Origin: Rhodothermales bacterium
GTDB taxonomy: Bacteria > Bacteroidota > Rhodothermia > Rhodothermales > UBA10348
Assembly (NCBI GenBank): GCA_013003255.1
Contig: JABDJZ010000370.1
Location: forward strand, 1-5,923
Direction: 5' to 3'
Length of the DNA: 5,923 bases
Under the pieces are notes generated by a model. The model made no database searches. It saw only the letters and a program-made list of their open reading frames with translations, and was not told the origin of the DNA. Positions 1 to 5,923 of the stretch are shown here, piece by piece (within the stretch, counting starts at the first letter, position 1; each line of letters starts with the position of its first letter). Both the position numbers and the translations under genes were made by a program.

Positions 1-564
1 CCGGACGCGGGTCGTATTCTGCTCATTCCGGAGCGCAGTGAGCGCGCGGTTGCGGCCGGCACACCCCTCATGGAACTCGGCAATGCGGACGCACTGGAAA
101 TCGTAGTGGACGTGTTGTCAGAGGACGCTGTTCGCATCGATCCCGGAGACGCCGTTGAATTGACCGGGTGGGGAGGAGAGACCGCCCTGCCAGGCCGCGT
201 TCGCCGGGTCGAACCGTCAGCATTTACCCGGTATTCCGCTCTCGGTGTGGAAGAGCAGCGCGTCAACGTGATCATAGACCTCCTCTCCCGGCCTGAGCGG
301 CTCGGCGCAGGATATCGGGTGGAGGCATCTGTGGTGATTTGGGAGCAGGAGGCGCTCTCCGTCCCCACCTCGGCCCTGTTCCGTCAGGCAGGCGAATGGC
401 GGGTTTTCGTGATCGAAGATGGGCGCGCCGAACTCCGCTCCATGGAGCCGGGGCAACGGTCCGCGGACTGGGCGGAGGTGGTGAGTGGCCTGGCAGAAGG
501 CGACCGGGTGATCATTCACCCGACGGACGAGGTGCTGGCCGGAGTCCGGGTGGAATCAGACTGA
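1..564 (+). CDS. HlyD-family efflux periplasmic adaptor (3' part, cut by window start)
   Basis: The reading frame is open from base 1, so this is the last 187 residues of a longer gene; the ATG at 70 is internal. Adaptors of this family link an inner-membrane RND or ABC efflux pump to an outer-membrane channel. The visible part runs in the usual order. First comes the end of the lipoyl/hairpin region (ERAVAAGTPLMELGN, fragment residues 13-27). Next is the beta-barrel domain (LEIVVDVLSEDAVRI, then a GWGGE turn and GRVRRVEPSAF, about 29-95). Last is the membrane-proximal domain (GYRVEASVVIWE, the typical VPTSALFR strand and GLAEGDRVIIHP, about 108-185). The N-terminal anchor and the pump partner lie outside the window, so substrate and pump class (RND or MacB-like ABC) cannot be told. 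The gene ends 59 bp before the convergent cupin gene, with no clear terminator between them. Confidence 0.93.
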   Translation, partial: PDAGRILLIPERSERAVAAGTPLMELGNADALEIVVDVLSEDAVRIDPGDAVELTGWGGETALPGRVRRVEPSAFTRYSALGVEEQRVNVIIDLLSRPERLGAGYRVEASVVIWEQEALSVPTSALFRQAGEWRVFVIEDGRAELRSMEPGQRSADWAEVVSGLAEGDRVIIHPTDEVLAGVRVESD

Positions 565-623
565 CGAGAGCCCGCGTGGCCGCCTGGGCCGGTTCAACCC
601 TATCCCGGGCCGTTTCTACCTGA

Positions 624-1013
624 TCAGAGTCGCAGGGGATCGGGCACGGACCTGTCCGAGTCCGCATCACCCGTATTCAGCGTCCCCGCCGGCTCCAACA
701 ACAGGATGTGTGCTTCCTCACGCGCCACTGGCCGGTGCTCCACGCCTCGTGGTACAACAAATAGCTCGCCTTCGGCAAGGCTGACGGTCCGATCCCGAAG
801 CTCGATCTCCAGCTGGCCTTTAACCACGAGAAAGAGCTCATCTGCGTCGGGATGCGCATGCCATACGAAGGTCCCTTTGACCTTGGCCAGCTTGACGTGC
901 TGACCGTTGAGTTCGGCCACGATTCGCGGACTCCACAGATCCTGGAACAGGTCAAACTTGTGTCCGAGATTCACCACTTCGGCAGGTGTCTTCGGAGTCT
1001 CTTGGGGTGACAT
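624..1013 (-). CDS. Small single-domain cupin protein
   Basis: This 129-residue protein fits a cytoplasmic mononuclear-metal cupin of the mannose-6-phosphate-isomerase-like group; no signal peptide is visible. Cupin motif 1 is at residues 47-66: G47, H52, H54, E59 and G66, in HAHPDADELFLVVKG. Motif 2 is at 82-97: G82, P88, G90 and H93, in PRGVEHRPV, with Ala at the place of the usual final Asn. H52, H54, E59 and H93 would hold the metal. The C-terminal PAGTLNTGD stretch is common in this subfamily. The substrate is unknown, since such small cupins include dioxygenases, isomerases and binding proteins. The start at 1013 has no Shine-Dalgarno sequence; the bases before ATG are C-rich (ttcgcc). 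The gene is divergent from the DUF305 gene and convergent with the efflux adaptor, so it is probably its own transcription unit. Confidence 0.92.
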   Translation of the reverse strand: MSPQETPKTPAEVVNLGHKFDLFQDLWSPRIVAELNGQHVKLAKVKGTFVWHAHPDADELFLVVKGQLEIELRDRTVSLAEGELFVVPRGVEHRPVAREEAHILLLEPAGTLNTGDADSDRSVPDPLRL

Positions 1014-1049
1014 GGCGAAGGGCTTGGTGAGGGGATGAATCGAACGCCC

Positions 1050-1058
1050 CTATAATAG
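1050..1058. promoter_or_regulatory. Near-palindromic -10 box in the divergent cupin/DUF305 intergenic region
   Basis: CTATAATAG holds a perfect TATAAT (1051-1056) on the + strand and a TATTAT on the - strand (complement of 1052-1057). It lies between two divergent genes. A + transcript would start near 1063, about 68 nt before the DUF305 ATG. A - transcript would start near 1044, about 30 nt before the cupin ATG. No good -35 hexamer is found at 16-18 bp on either side (TTGGTG at 1024-1029 is 21 bp away), so the call rests on the -10 match, the position and the local A/T richness in a GC-rich window. Confidence 0.5.
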
Positions 1059-1130
1059 AAACCGCACCTCTTCCCACCCGTTGGTCGATTTCCGATGCAA
1101 GGAAGTTTGACTCATTCCCCGGTGAGATCC

Positions 1131-1799
1131 ATGAAACCTGTTCCTGTTTGCCTGGTGGCCGCAGCGCTGTTTGTCGCCGGCTGTACCGGGTCCGCATCCA
1201 CTATTGCCACGCAGGTGGATTCCGGGGCCGAGGCGCCGCGAATTATCCAGCCCGGAGCTCCAGGCCAGGCGTCCCGGGCACTCCCTGATGAAGCAATCAC
1301 GGCCCGCGAGATCCCGTACACCGAGGCCGACGTTCAATTCATGCAGGGCATGATCGGCCACCACGCACAGGCCCTCGACATGACGGCGTTGATCGCGGAT
1401 CGTACCAATCGCCAGGACCTGGCTCTGCTCGGACGAAGGATTGAGATCTCCCAGAAATCGGAGATTGCCCTGATGCAGAAGTGGCTCAGTGACCGGGGCG
1501 AGGCGGTGCCCGACGCGACCGCCCATCATATGATGATGGGGCACATGGACGCCATGCCCGGCATGCTCAGCGCCGAGCAGATGGAGCAACTCAAGGCAGC
1601 GTCCGGTGATGAATTCTACCGGCTCTGGCTGGAGTTCATGATCCAGCATCACCAGGGCGCCATCACCATGGTCGGAGAACTGCTCGCCGCCGAAGGCGCA
1701 GCGCAGGAGACCGACATTTTCAAATTTGCCGACGCTGTCGAGGAGGATCAGGCCATGGAGATCCAGCGCATGCGTCAGATGCTCGAGCGCCTTCGCTAG
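1131..1799 (+). CDS. DUF305 lipoprotein, putative metal (copper)-binding
   Basis: This is a 222-residue envelope lipoprotein. The start at 1131 is preferred to an in-frame ATG at 1095 because it places a compact signal peptide first: MKPVP, a hydrophobic stretch, then the lipobox VAGC with lipidated C18. A weak GGTGAG lies 4 bp upstream. The DUF305 four-helix domain spans about 62-222. Its hallmarks are FMQGMIGHHAQALDM (H77-H78), MIQHHQGAITM (H173-H174) and a closing helix with E204, E205, Q207, E210 and M214. Between them lies a His/Met cluster at 132-145 (H132, H133, M134-M136, H138, M139, M142, M145) followed by the family-typical MLSAEQMEQLKAASG. Synechocystis CopM, a copper-binding protein, carries this domain, so copper binding is plausible but not shown here. 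The next gene on the same strand starts 40 bp downstream, suggesting co-transcription. Confidence 0.93.
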   Translation: MKPVPVCLVAAALFVAGCTGSASTIATQVDSGAEAPRIIQPGAPGQASRALPDEAITAREIPYTEADVQFMQGMIGHHAQALDMTALIADRTNRQDLALLGRRIEISQKSEIALMQKWLSDRGEAVPDATAHHMMMGHMDAMPGMLSAEQMEQLKAASGDEFYRLWLEFMIQHHQGAITMVGELLAAEGAAQETDIFKFADAVEEDQAMEIQRMRQMLERLR

Positions 1800-1839
1800 C
1801 TCCCCCCTTTTCACTGTTCCTTTCGTAAACCGAACCGCC

Positions 1840-3627
1840 ATGAGAACTCGACTACTACACCTTCTGTCCTGGATGCTGCTGATTGCAGTCAGCACGCCGG
1901 TCATGGCCCAGGACGCACCCCCGACGCTCCCCGAGCCGCCCAAGGAGAAACTCTGGGACTGGGACGACAACGATCCCCGGATTGGTCTGAAGGCCGGTCT
2001 TCACGATGCCGGCGAGGCCGCCAAGGGCGTGAAACTGCTCGCCAACATGCCGAAGCCCGAGGGCTTCCGGGATGCACAGCGGACAGGCGGTTCGGTGAGC
2101 AACACGGACCTTGCCTTCCAGGGCGACATGGCGTTTGTCGGTAACTACCGCGGCTTCAACATCTACGATGTTTCGGACCCGTCCAACCCGTCCCTGAAGA
2201 CCTCGGTGGTATGTCCAGGAGGGCAGGGCGACATCTCCGTCTATCAGAACCTGCTCTTCATGTCCGTCCAGGAGACCCGGGGTCGCCTGGACTGCGGCAC
2301 GCAGGGTGTTGAGGCTCCCGTGAGCGATGAGCGCTTCCGCGGCGTCCGGATCTTTGACATTTCAGACGTATCCAATCCCGCTCAGGTGGGTGCGGTGCAG
2401 ACCTGCCGTGGATCGCACACGCATACCGTGGTAAGTGACCCCACCGACAGCGAGAATGTGTACGTCTATGTCCAGGGTACCAGCCGCGTGAGACCGGCCG
2501 AAGAGCTGCCCGGCTGCTCCGCTGCCCAGGATCCGGATGAAGATCCCAACACGTCCTACTTCCGCATCGAGGTCATCAAGGTGCCACTTGCAGCGCCTGA
2601 CATGTCTGAGATCGTCAACATGCCCCGCATCTTTGAGCAGGACGGCAACATCGGCGGCCTCTGGCAGGGCGGCGACCACGGCGCCGGGACCCAGCGTTCC
2701 CGTCGTACGAACCAGTGCCATGACATCACCGCTTACCCGGCCGTCGGCCTTGCTGCAGGTGCCTGCTCCGGCAACGGCATCCTGCTGGACATCACGGACC
2801 CGGCCAACCCGGTCCGCATTGAGCAGGTAGTGGATCCGAACTTTGCCTACTGGCACTCCGCCACGTTCAACAACGACGGCACCACGGTGATCTTCACGGA
2901 TGAGTGGGGTGGTGGCGGCCAGCCGCGCTGCACGGACGAGGATCCTCCGACCTGGGGCGCCAACGCCATTTTTGATCTGGTCGACGGCAAGCTGAAGCTC
3001 AGAGGCTACTACAAGTTGCCCGTGCCCCAGACCCGGACCGAGAACTGCGTGGCCCACAACGGGTCCATCATCCCCGTCCCGGGCCGTGACATCAAGGCCC
3101 AGGCGTGGTATCAGGGCGGCATGTCCATCTTTGATTTCACCGACCCGGAGAACGCCTATGAGATTGCGTTCTTCGACCGCGGGCCAGTGAGTGACACCAC
3201 GCTGATTTCGGGCGGCTACTGGTCCACGTACTGGCACAATGGCAAACTCTACGGCGCGGAAATCGCCCGCGGGTTTGACATCTTTGAACTCGAGCCCAGC
3301 GAGCACCTGACCGAGAACGAGATCGAGGCCGCCATGCTGGTTTCGATGCGCGACTTCAACGCCCAGGAGCAGCCCAAATTGGACTGGCCGGCCGTGCCTG
3401 TGGTGGCCCGCGCCTACATGGATCAGTTGGTCCGGGCCGATGCCATCTCCGGTGAGTGGGTATCCCGGGTGAACGCGGCGCTCGACGGCGGGGCCGGCAC
3501 AGACCTGACCGAGGCGGCGAATGCACTCGAGATGGCCGCGCTGGGATCCCTGGCCAGCGGCCAGTCACGCCACGAAGACAAGGTCCGCGTGCGCCTGGCG
3601 AAGGTGCTGCGCCAGATGTCGGAGTAA
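1840..3627 (+). CDS. Secreted LVIVD-type beta-propeller protein with C-terminal helical domain
   Basis: This is a 595-residue exported protein. The start at 1840 gives a signal peptide (MRTRLLHLLSWMLL, cleavage likely after VMA, residue 23). An upstream in-frame ATG at 1726 lies inside the DUF305 gene and would bury that signal. Residues about 84-485 contain LVIVD-like blades such as GFNIYDVSDPSNP (105-117), GVRIFDISDVSNP (168-180), GILLDITDPANP (313-324), GGMSIFDFTDPEN (426-438) and GFDIFEL (478-484). By spacing I count seven blades. His residues H195, H294, H339 and H406 open the inner strands of blades 3-6. FTDEWGGG (352-359) follows H339. Eight cysteines occur after the signal peptide. 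Residues about 521-595 form a charged helical domain resembling FIMAH-type modules. The catalytic role is unknown: a metal-dependent enzyme or a binding protein are both possible. A strong terminator follows, making this the last gene of the DUF305 unit. Confidence 0.88.
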   Translation: MRTRLLHLLSWMLLIAVSTPVMAQDAPPTLPEPPKEKLWDWDDNDPRIGLKAGLHDAGEAAKGVKLLANMPKPEGFRDAQRTGGSVSNTDLAFQGDMAFVGNYRGFNIYDVSDPSNPSLKTSVVCPGGQGDISVYQNLLFMSVQETRGRLDCGTQGVEAPVSDERFRGVRIFDISDVSNPAQVGAVQTCRGSHTHTVVSDPTDSENVYVYVQGTSRVRPAEELPGCSAAQDPDEDPNTSYFRIEVIKVPLAAPDMSEIVNMPRIFEQDGNIGGLWQGGDHGAGTQRSRRTNQCHDITAYPAVGLAAGACSGNGILLDITDPANPVRIEQVVDPNFAYWHSATFNNDGTTVIFTDEWGGGGQPRCTDEDPPTWGANAIFDLVDGKLKLRGYYKLPVPQTRTENCVAHNGSIIPVPGRDIKAQAWYQGGMSIFDFTDPENAYEIAFFDRGPVSDTTLISGGYWSTYWHNGKLYGAEIARGFDIFELEPSEHLTENEIEAAMLVSMRDFNAQEQPKLDWPAVPVVARAYMDQLVRADAISGEWVSRVNAALDGGAGTDLTEAANALEMAALGSLASGQSRHEDKVRVRLAKVLRQMSE

Positions 3628-3647
3628 CCAAAGCGCGACGCTTTTGG
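3628..3647 (+). other. Small hairpin right after the propeller stop codon
   Basis: AAAGCG (3630-3635) pairs with CGCTTT (3639-3644) over a CGA loop, and the flanking CC and GG can pair if T3645 bulges. It directly follows the stop codon and lies just upstream of the main terminator hairpin. It may protect the mRNA 3' end or add to termination; no separate function is evident. Confidence 0.4.
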
Positions 3648-3653
3648 AATATG

Positions 3654-3690
3654 GGGCCCCGTCCGAATCACCGGACGGGGCCCTTTCTAT
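3654..3690 (+). terminator. Rho-independent terminator of the DUF305-propeller unit
   Basis: A perfect 12-bp GC-rich stem (GGGCCCCGTCCG at 3654-3665 with CGGACGGGGCCC at 3672-3683) closes a 6-base loop (AATCAC) and is followed by TTTCTAT. It sits 26 bp after the propeller stop codon and before the esterase gene, so the esterase is expected to have its own promoter. Confidence 0.88.
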
Positions 3691-3725
3691 ATTGATGCCT
3701 CCCGGGCCGCCAGCCCGCTATTCGG

Positions 3726-3731
3726 TACAAT
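3726..3731 (+). promoter_or_regulatory. Candidate -10 box of the esterase gene
   Basis: TACAAT matches the TATAAT consensus at five of six bases, and lies 15 bp before the esterase ATG and downstream of the terminator, where a promoter is needed. No -35 hexamer is found at normal spacing (TTGATG at 3692-3697 is 28 bp away). If used, the 5' leader would be under about 12 nt, nearly leaderless. Confidence 0.3.
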
Positions 3732-3746
3732 CCAGACAGTCCCCTG

Positions 3747-5438
3747 ATGCGATCCCCTGCTCTCCTAACCTTCTGTTTGCTGCTGGCTGCGTGCAGCACT
3801 GCTCCGGAGCGTGAAGGCCCCACCTTCACCGTGGAGTTCACCCAGGCCGCTGCGGACTCGATTCAGGCACTGGGTCTCGACGTGCCGGTCGAGGCGCGCC
3901 TCTTCGTGGTCCTTTCCCGGTCCGACGAGCGCGAACCCCGGCTTCAGACCGGGGTCAACGGCGTGCCTTTCTGGGGTAAGATGGTGAGCGGCCTCGAGCC
4001 CGGAGACACGGTGGAATTTTCCCCAGGTGACCCGGACGTGGTTGGCTTTCCCCTGGAGTCGCTGGCCGACCTCCCCGAGGGGTCCTACCACGTCCAGCCC
4101 CTCCTGAGTGTCTACACCCGATTCGACCGAGCGGATGGGCACAGCATTTCCATGCACCTGAACTCCGGCGCCGGGCAGAACCAGTGGCGAGCGCCGGGTA
4201 ACGCCATTGGTTCGCCGACCTCGTTCACCTACCAGGGTGGATCTGCCCGCCACGCGCTGTCGCTGGACAGGGTCATCCCGCCGACCGATCCTGTCCCCGA
4301 TGGAGGGACGCTCCAACAGGGAAACCCGCCCAACACCGACTGGGTGAAGTTCGTCAAGATCAGGAGCCGGATGTTGTCCGACTTCTGGGGCCGGGACATG
4401 TACATCGGCGCCAACGTGCTCCTGCCTGCGGGTTATGGTCAGTCTGCCCGCAGCTACCCGACCATTTACATGCAGGGCCATTTTCCCGGGGGTCGTGCGC
4501 CCTTCGGCTTCAGCGAAGAAGGGGGCGGCCAGGGCCGCGGCGACGGGTTCAGCGAGTACTGGATGTCGGGCGATGCGCCCCCTGTGGTGGCGGTCAGCTT
4601 TCGCGATGCCAACCCCTACTACGACACCGCCTATTCGGTCAACTCTGAGAACGTGGGGCCCTACGGGGATGCCATCACCGAGGAACTGATTCCGTATCTG
4701 GAGCAGGAATTCCGACTGGTTCCGGAAGAGTGGGCGCGCGTCGTCGCCGGCGGATCGACCGGCGGCTGGGAGGCCATCGCCATGCAGGTGTTTTACCCCG
4801 ATTACTTCGGTGGGTCGTGGGGCTGGTGCCCGGATCCGGTGGACTTCAATTACCACCAGATCGTCAATGTCTATGACGATGACAACGCCTACTTCACCAC
4901 CAACGAGTGGCACTCCATTGAACGTCCGAACGCGCGACGCTTCGATGGGAACGTGCGCTCTACCGTACGGCAGGAAAACCTGCTGGAGCATGCGACGGGG
5001 CCCAACACCCGCTCCGGAGGCCAGTGGGCCATCTGGGAGGCGGTGTTCAGCCCGGTAGGAGACGATGGCTACCCGCGCCCGATCTGGGATCCGCTCTCCG
5101 GCGCGATCGACCACGAAACGGCGGACTTCTGGAAGTCGAACTATGACATCCACCAATACCTTCGCGCCAACTGGGAGACAGTCGGACCCCAGCTGGATGG
5201 GAAGCTCCACATCGCGGTCGGGGACATGGACTCCTACTATCTGGACAACGCAGTCTACCTGCTCGACGAGTTCCTTTCGAATGCCACCGGGCCCCGCATT
5301 GATGCGCGATTCGAGTATGGCCGGCGCAAGCCGCACTGCTGGATTGGCTACAGTCCCAGCGGATCCGGCGAAGATCTTACCTGGCGGGAGTTTCTCGATG
5401 AGGCGGCTGCCCACATGTACGCGCGGGCGGGCACCTGA
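3747..5438 (+). CDS. Large lipoprotein esterase (esterase D-type alpha/beta hydrolase)
   Basis: This 563-residue protein is predicted to be lipid-anchored: MRSPALLTFCLLLAAC has a canonical LAAC lipobox with C16, which also supports the start at 3747. Residues about 27-145 form an N-terminal beta-rich domain (RLFVVLSRSDEREPRLQTG, then PFWGKMVSGLEPGD and YHVQPLLSVYTRFDRADGH). Residues about 200-555 are the hydrolase domain: YIGANVLLPAGY, the nucleophile elbow GGSTGG with S337, VGDMDSYYLD with D495 (or D493) as likely acid, and KPHCWIG with H530 as likely catalytic His. The family (Pfam esterase, PF00756) cleaves ester bonds in varied substrates, including feruloyl esters, S-formylglutathione and siderophores; none can be chosen here. 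Family members are often about 250-300 residues, so the extra N-terminal domain and the long insertions around 360-460 make this a large form. It is preceded by a terminator and probably transcribed alone. Confidence 0.87.
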   Translation: MRSPALLTFCLLLAACSTAPEREGPTFTVEFTQAAADSIQALGLDVPVEARLFVVLSRSDEREPRLQTGVNGVPFWGKMVSGLEPGDTVEFSPGDPDVVGFPLESLADLPEGSYHVQPLLSVYTRFDRADGHSISMHLNSGAGQNQWRAPGNAIGSPTSFTYQGGSARHALSLDRVIPPTDPVPDGGTLQQGNPPNTDWVKFVKIRSRMLSDFWGRDMYIGANVLLPAGYGQSARSYPTIYMQGHFPGGRAPFGFSEEGGGQGRGDGFSEYWMSGDAPPVVAVSFRDANPYYDTAYSVNSENVGPYGDAITEELIPYLEQEFRLVPEEWARVVAGGSTGGWEAIAMQVFYPDYFGGSWGWCPDPVDFNYHQIVNVYDDDNAYFTTNEWHSIERPNARRFDGNVRSTVRQENLLEHATGPNTRSGGQWAIWEAVFSPVGDDGYPRPIWDPLSGAIDHETADFWKSNYDIHQYLRANWETVGPQLDGKLHIAVGDMDSYYLDNAVYLLDEFLSNATGPRIDARFEYGRRKPHCWIGYSPSGSGEDLTWREFLDEAAAHMYARAGT

Positions 5439-5537
5439 GCCGGACTTCTCCGCGCCATCTCCACCGAGGGTCCGGAAACCCACGAACGCCCCGTTGGTGA
5501 TATCGACTTCGTATCGAAAAATTCCCGTTCAAGCCCC

Positions 5538-5885
5538 GTGGACCTCAAGATTACCGGCACCGTAGAGCAGATTCTGGAAGAGCAGTCTGGCACCAGCCAG
5601 CGCGGCGAATGGCGCAAGCAGGACTTCGTCCTCGACCTGCCAGGTGAGTACCCCCGCAAGGTGTGCGTCACGGTCTGGGGAGACAACATTGACCGGTTCG
5701 CGCTGAAGCAAGGCGAGCAGGTGACGGCGTCCATCGACCTGTCGAGCCGCGAGTACAACGGCCGCTGGTACACCGACGTCAAGGCGTGGAAAGTCGAAGG
5801 CGGCGCGCGGTCAGGCGATGGACCGCCGCATCCTGCCGACGGGGACGAACCGCCGCCCCACGGCGACGACGACATTCCGTTCTAA
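5538..5885 (+). CDS. DUF3127 OB-fold-like protein with an SSB-like C-terminal tip
   Basis: This small protein (115 residues) starts with GTG at 5538. The start is supported because DLKITGTV is the usual beginning of the family and no upstream in-frame ATG is seen nearby; no Shine-Dalgarno sequence is present. The conserved core is at 1-86: EQSGTSQRGEWRKQDFVLD (15-33), YPRKVCVTVWGD (38-49) and SSREYNGRWYTDVKAWKVE (69-87), the pattern of DUF3127, a family that looks like a short OB-fold. A disordered Gly/Pro/Asp tail (88-109) leads to DDDIPF (110-115), identical to the tip of classical bacterial SSB. That tip recruits repair and replication partners in SSB, so a nucleic-acid role is plausible; direct evidence is lacking. 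It lies 99 bp after the esterase gene. The A/T-richer stretch at about 5494-5520 may hold its promoter, but I find no convincing hexamers. Confidence 0.92.
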   Translation: MDLKITGTVEQILEEQSGTSQRGEWRKQDFVLDLPGEYPRKVCVTVWGDNIDRFALKQGEQVTASIDLSSREYNGRWYTDVKAWKVEGGARSGDGPPHPADGDEPPPHGDDDIPF

Positions 5886-5901
5886 GAGTCGATCGTCCTC
5901 A

Positions 5902-5921
5902 CGGACACGGGTTCGTGTTCG
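5902..5921 (+). terminator. Possible terminator hairpin of the DUF3127 gene, at window edge
   Basis: CGGACACG (5902-5909) pairs with CGTGTTCG (5914-5921) over a GGTT loop, giving an 8-bp stem with one G-T pair, 16 bp after the stop codon. The window ends two bases later, so the T-run that would confirm a Rho-independent terminator cannot be seen. Confidence 0.4.
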
Positions 5922-5923
5922 GG

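Noticed and set aside
565..623. Possible bidirectional terminator between the convergent adaptor and cupin genes
   Set aside because: Only short GGCC-type matches are found; no stem longer than about 5 bp with a T-run on either strand.
1095..1130. Earlier in-frame ATG for the DUF305 gene
   Set aside because: It would add 12 residues ahead of a well-formed lipoprotein signal peptide; the start at 1131 gives the usual length of signal.
1726..1839. N-terminal extension of the propeller gene from an in-frame ATG at 1726
   Set aside because: It overlaps the end of the DUF305 gene and would bury the signal peptide that begins at 1840.
1050..1970. A 306-codon minus-strand frame across the DUF305 gene and the start of the propeller gene
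   Set aside because: It is codon-aligned with the DUF305 gene on the other strand and has no recognisable family features; the sense product is a clear DUF305 protein.
2362..3306. A 314-codon minus-strand frame inside the propeller gene
   Set aside because: It is codon-aligned antisense to the propeller gene, with low-complexity Gly/Val/Arg composition and no domain; same GC-driven cause.
3765..5483. A 572-codon open frame on the minus strand, as long as the esterase gene
   Set aside because: Its codons align exactly opposite the esterase codons. It stays open because the GC-rich sense gene has no in-frame TTA, CTA or TCA codons. The product shows no recognisable domain, while the sense frame has a lipobox and a catalytic triad.
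5501..5517. Repeated TATCGA (5501-5506 and 5512-5517) upstream of the DUF3127 gene as an operator
   Set aside because: Two six-base copies 11 bp apart are too little to support a binding site without comparison to other genomes.
5348..5875. A 175-codon minus-strand frame over the esterase end and the DUF3127 gene
   Set aside because: Ser/Arg/Pro-rich product without family features, lying opposite two well-supported genes.

Overview
The window suggests a GC-rich member of the Bacteroidota/Rhodothermota side of the FCB group. The clues are a DUF3127 protein (a mostly Bacteroidota-type family), high G+C with strong third-position bias, translation starts that mostly lack a Shine-Dalgarno sequence, and a cell envelope with lipoproteins and an efflux adaptor (Gram-negative type). 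This taxonomic call is inference. I see no mobile element, CRISPR array, tRNA or rRNA; it looks like ordinary chromosome.

Layout. (1) Positions 1-564, +: the 3' part of a HlyD-family efflux adaptor, cut by the window start. (2) Positions 624-1013, -: a small single-domain cupin, convergent with the adaptor. (3) Positions 1014-1130: a divergent promoter region with a near-palindromic -10 box (TATAAT) that could serve both directions. (4) Positions 1131-3627, +: two genes 40 bp apart, a DUF305 lipoprotein and a secreted LVIVD-type beta-propeller protein, closed by a perfect 12-bp-stem terminator. (5) Positions 3747-5438, +: a large lipoprotein esterase of the esterase D type. (6) Positions 5538-5885, +: a DUF3127 protein whose last residues match the SSB C-terminal tip. 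A final hairpin touches the window end.

How the genes work together. The clearest functional unit is DUF305 plus propeller. DUF305 proteins are His/Met-rich four-helix proteins, and some are linked to copper. The propeller can be read as seven blades. Four consecutive blades carry a His at the position where ordinary LVIVD repeats (and blades 1-2 here) have Asp. Together these suggest an envelope metal-handling pair, perhaps a copper-binding lipoprotein serving a metal-dependent propeller. That is a hypothesis. The cupin, esterase and DUF3127 genes appear to be independent transcription units. No gap between genes exceeds 120 bp.
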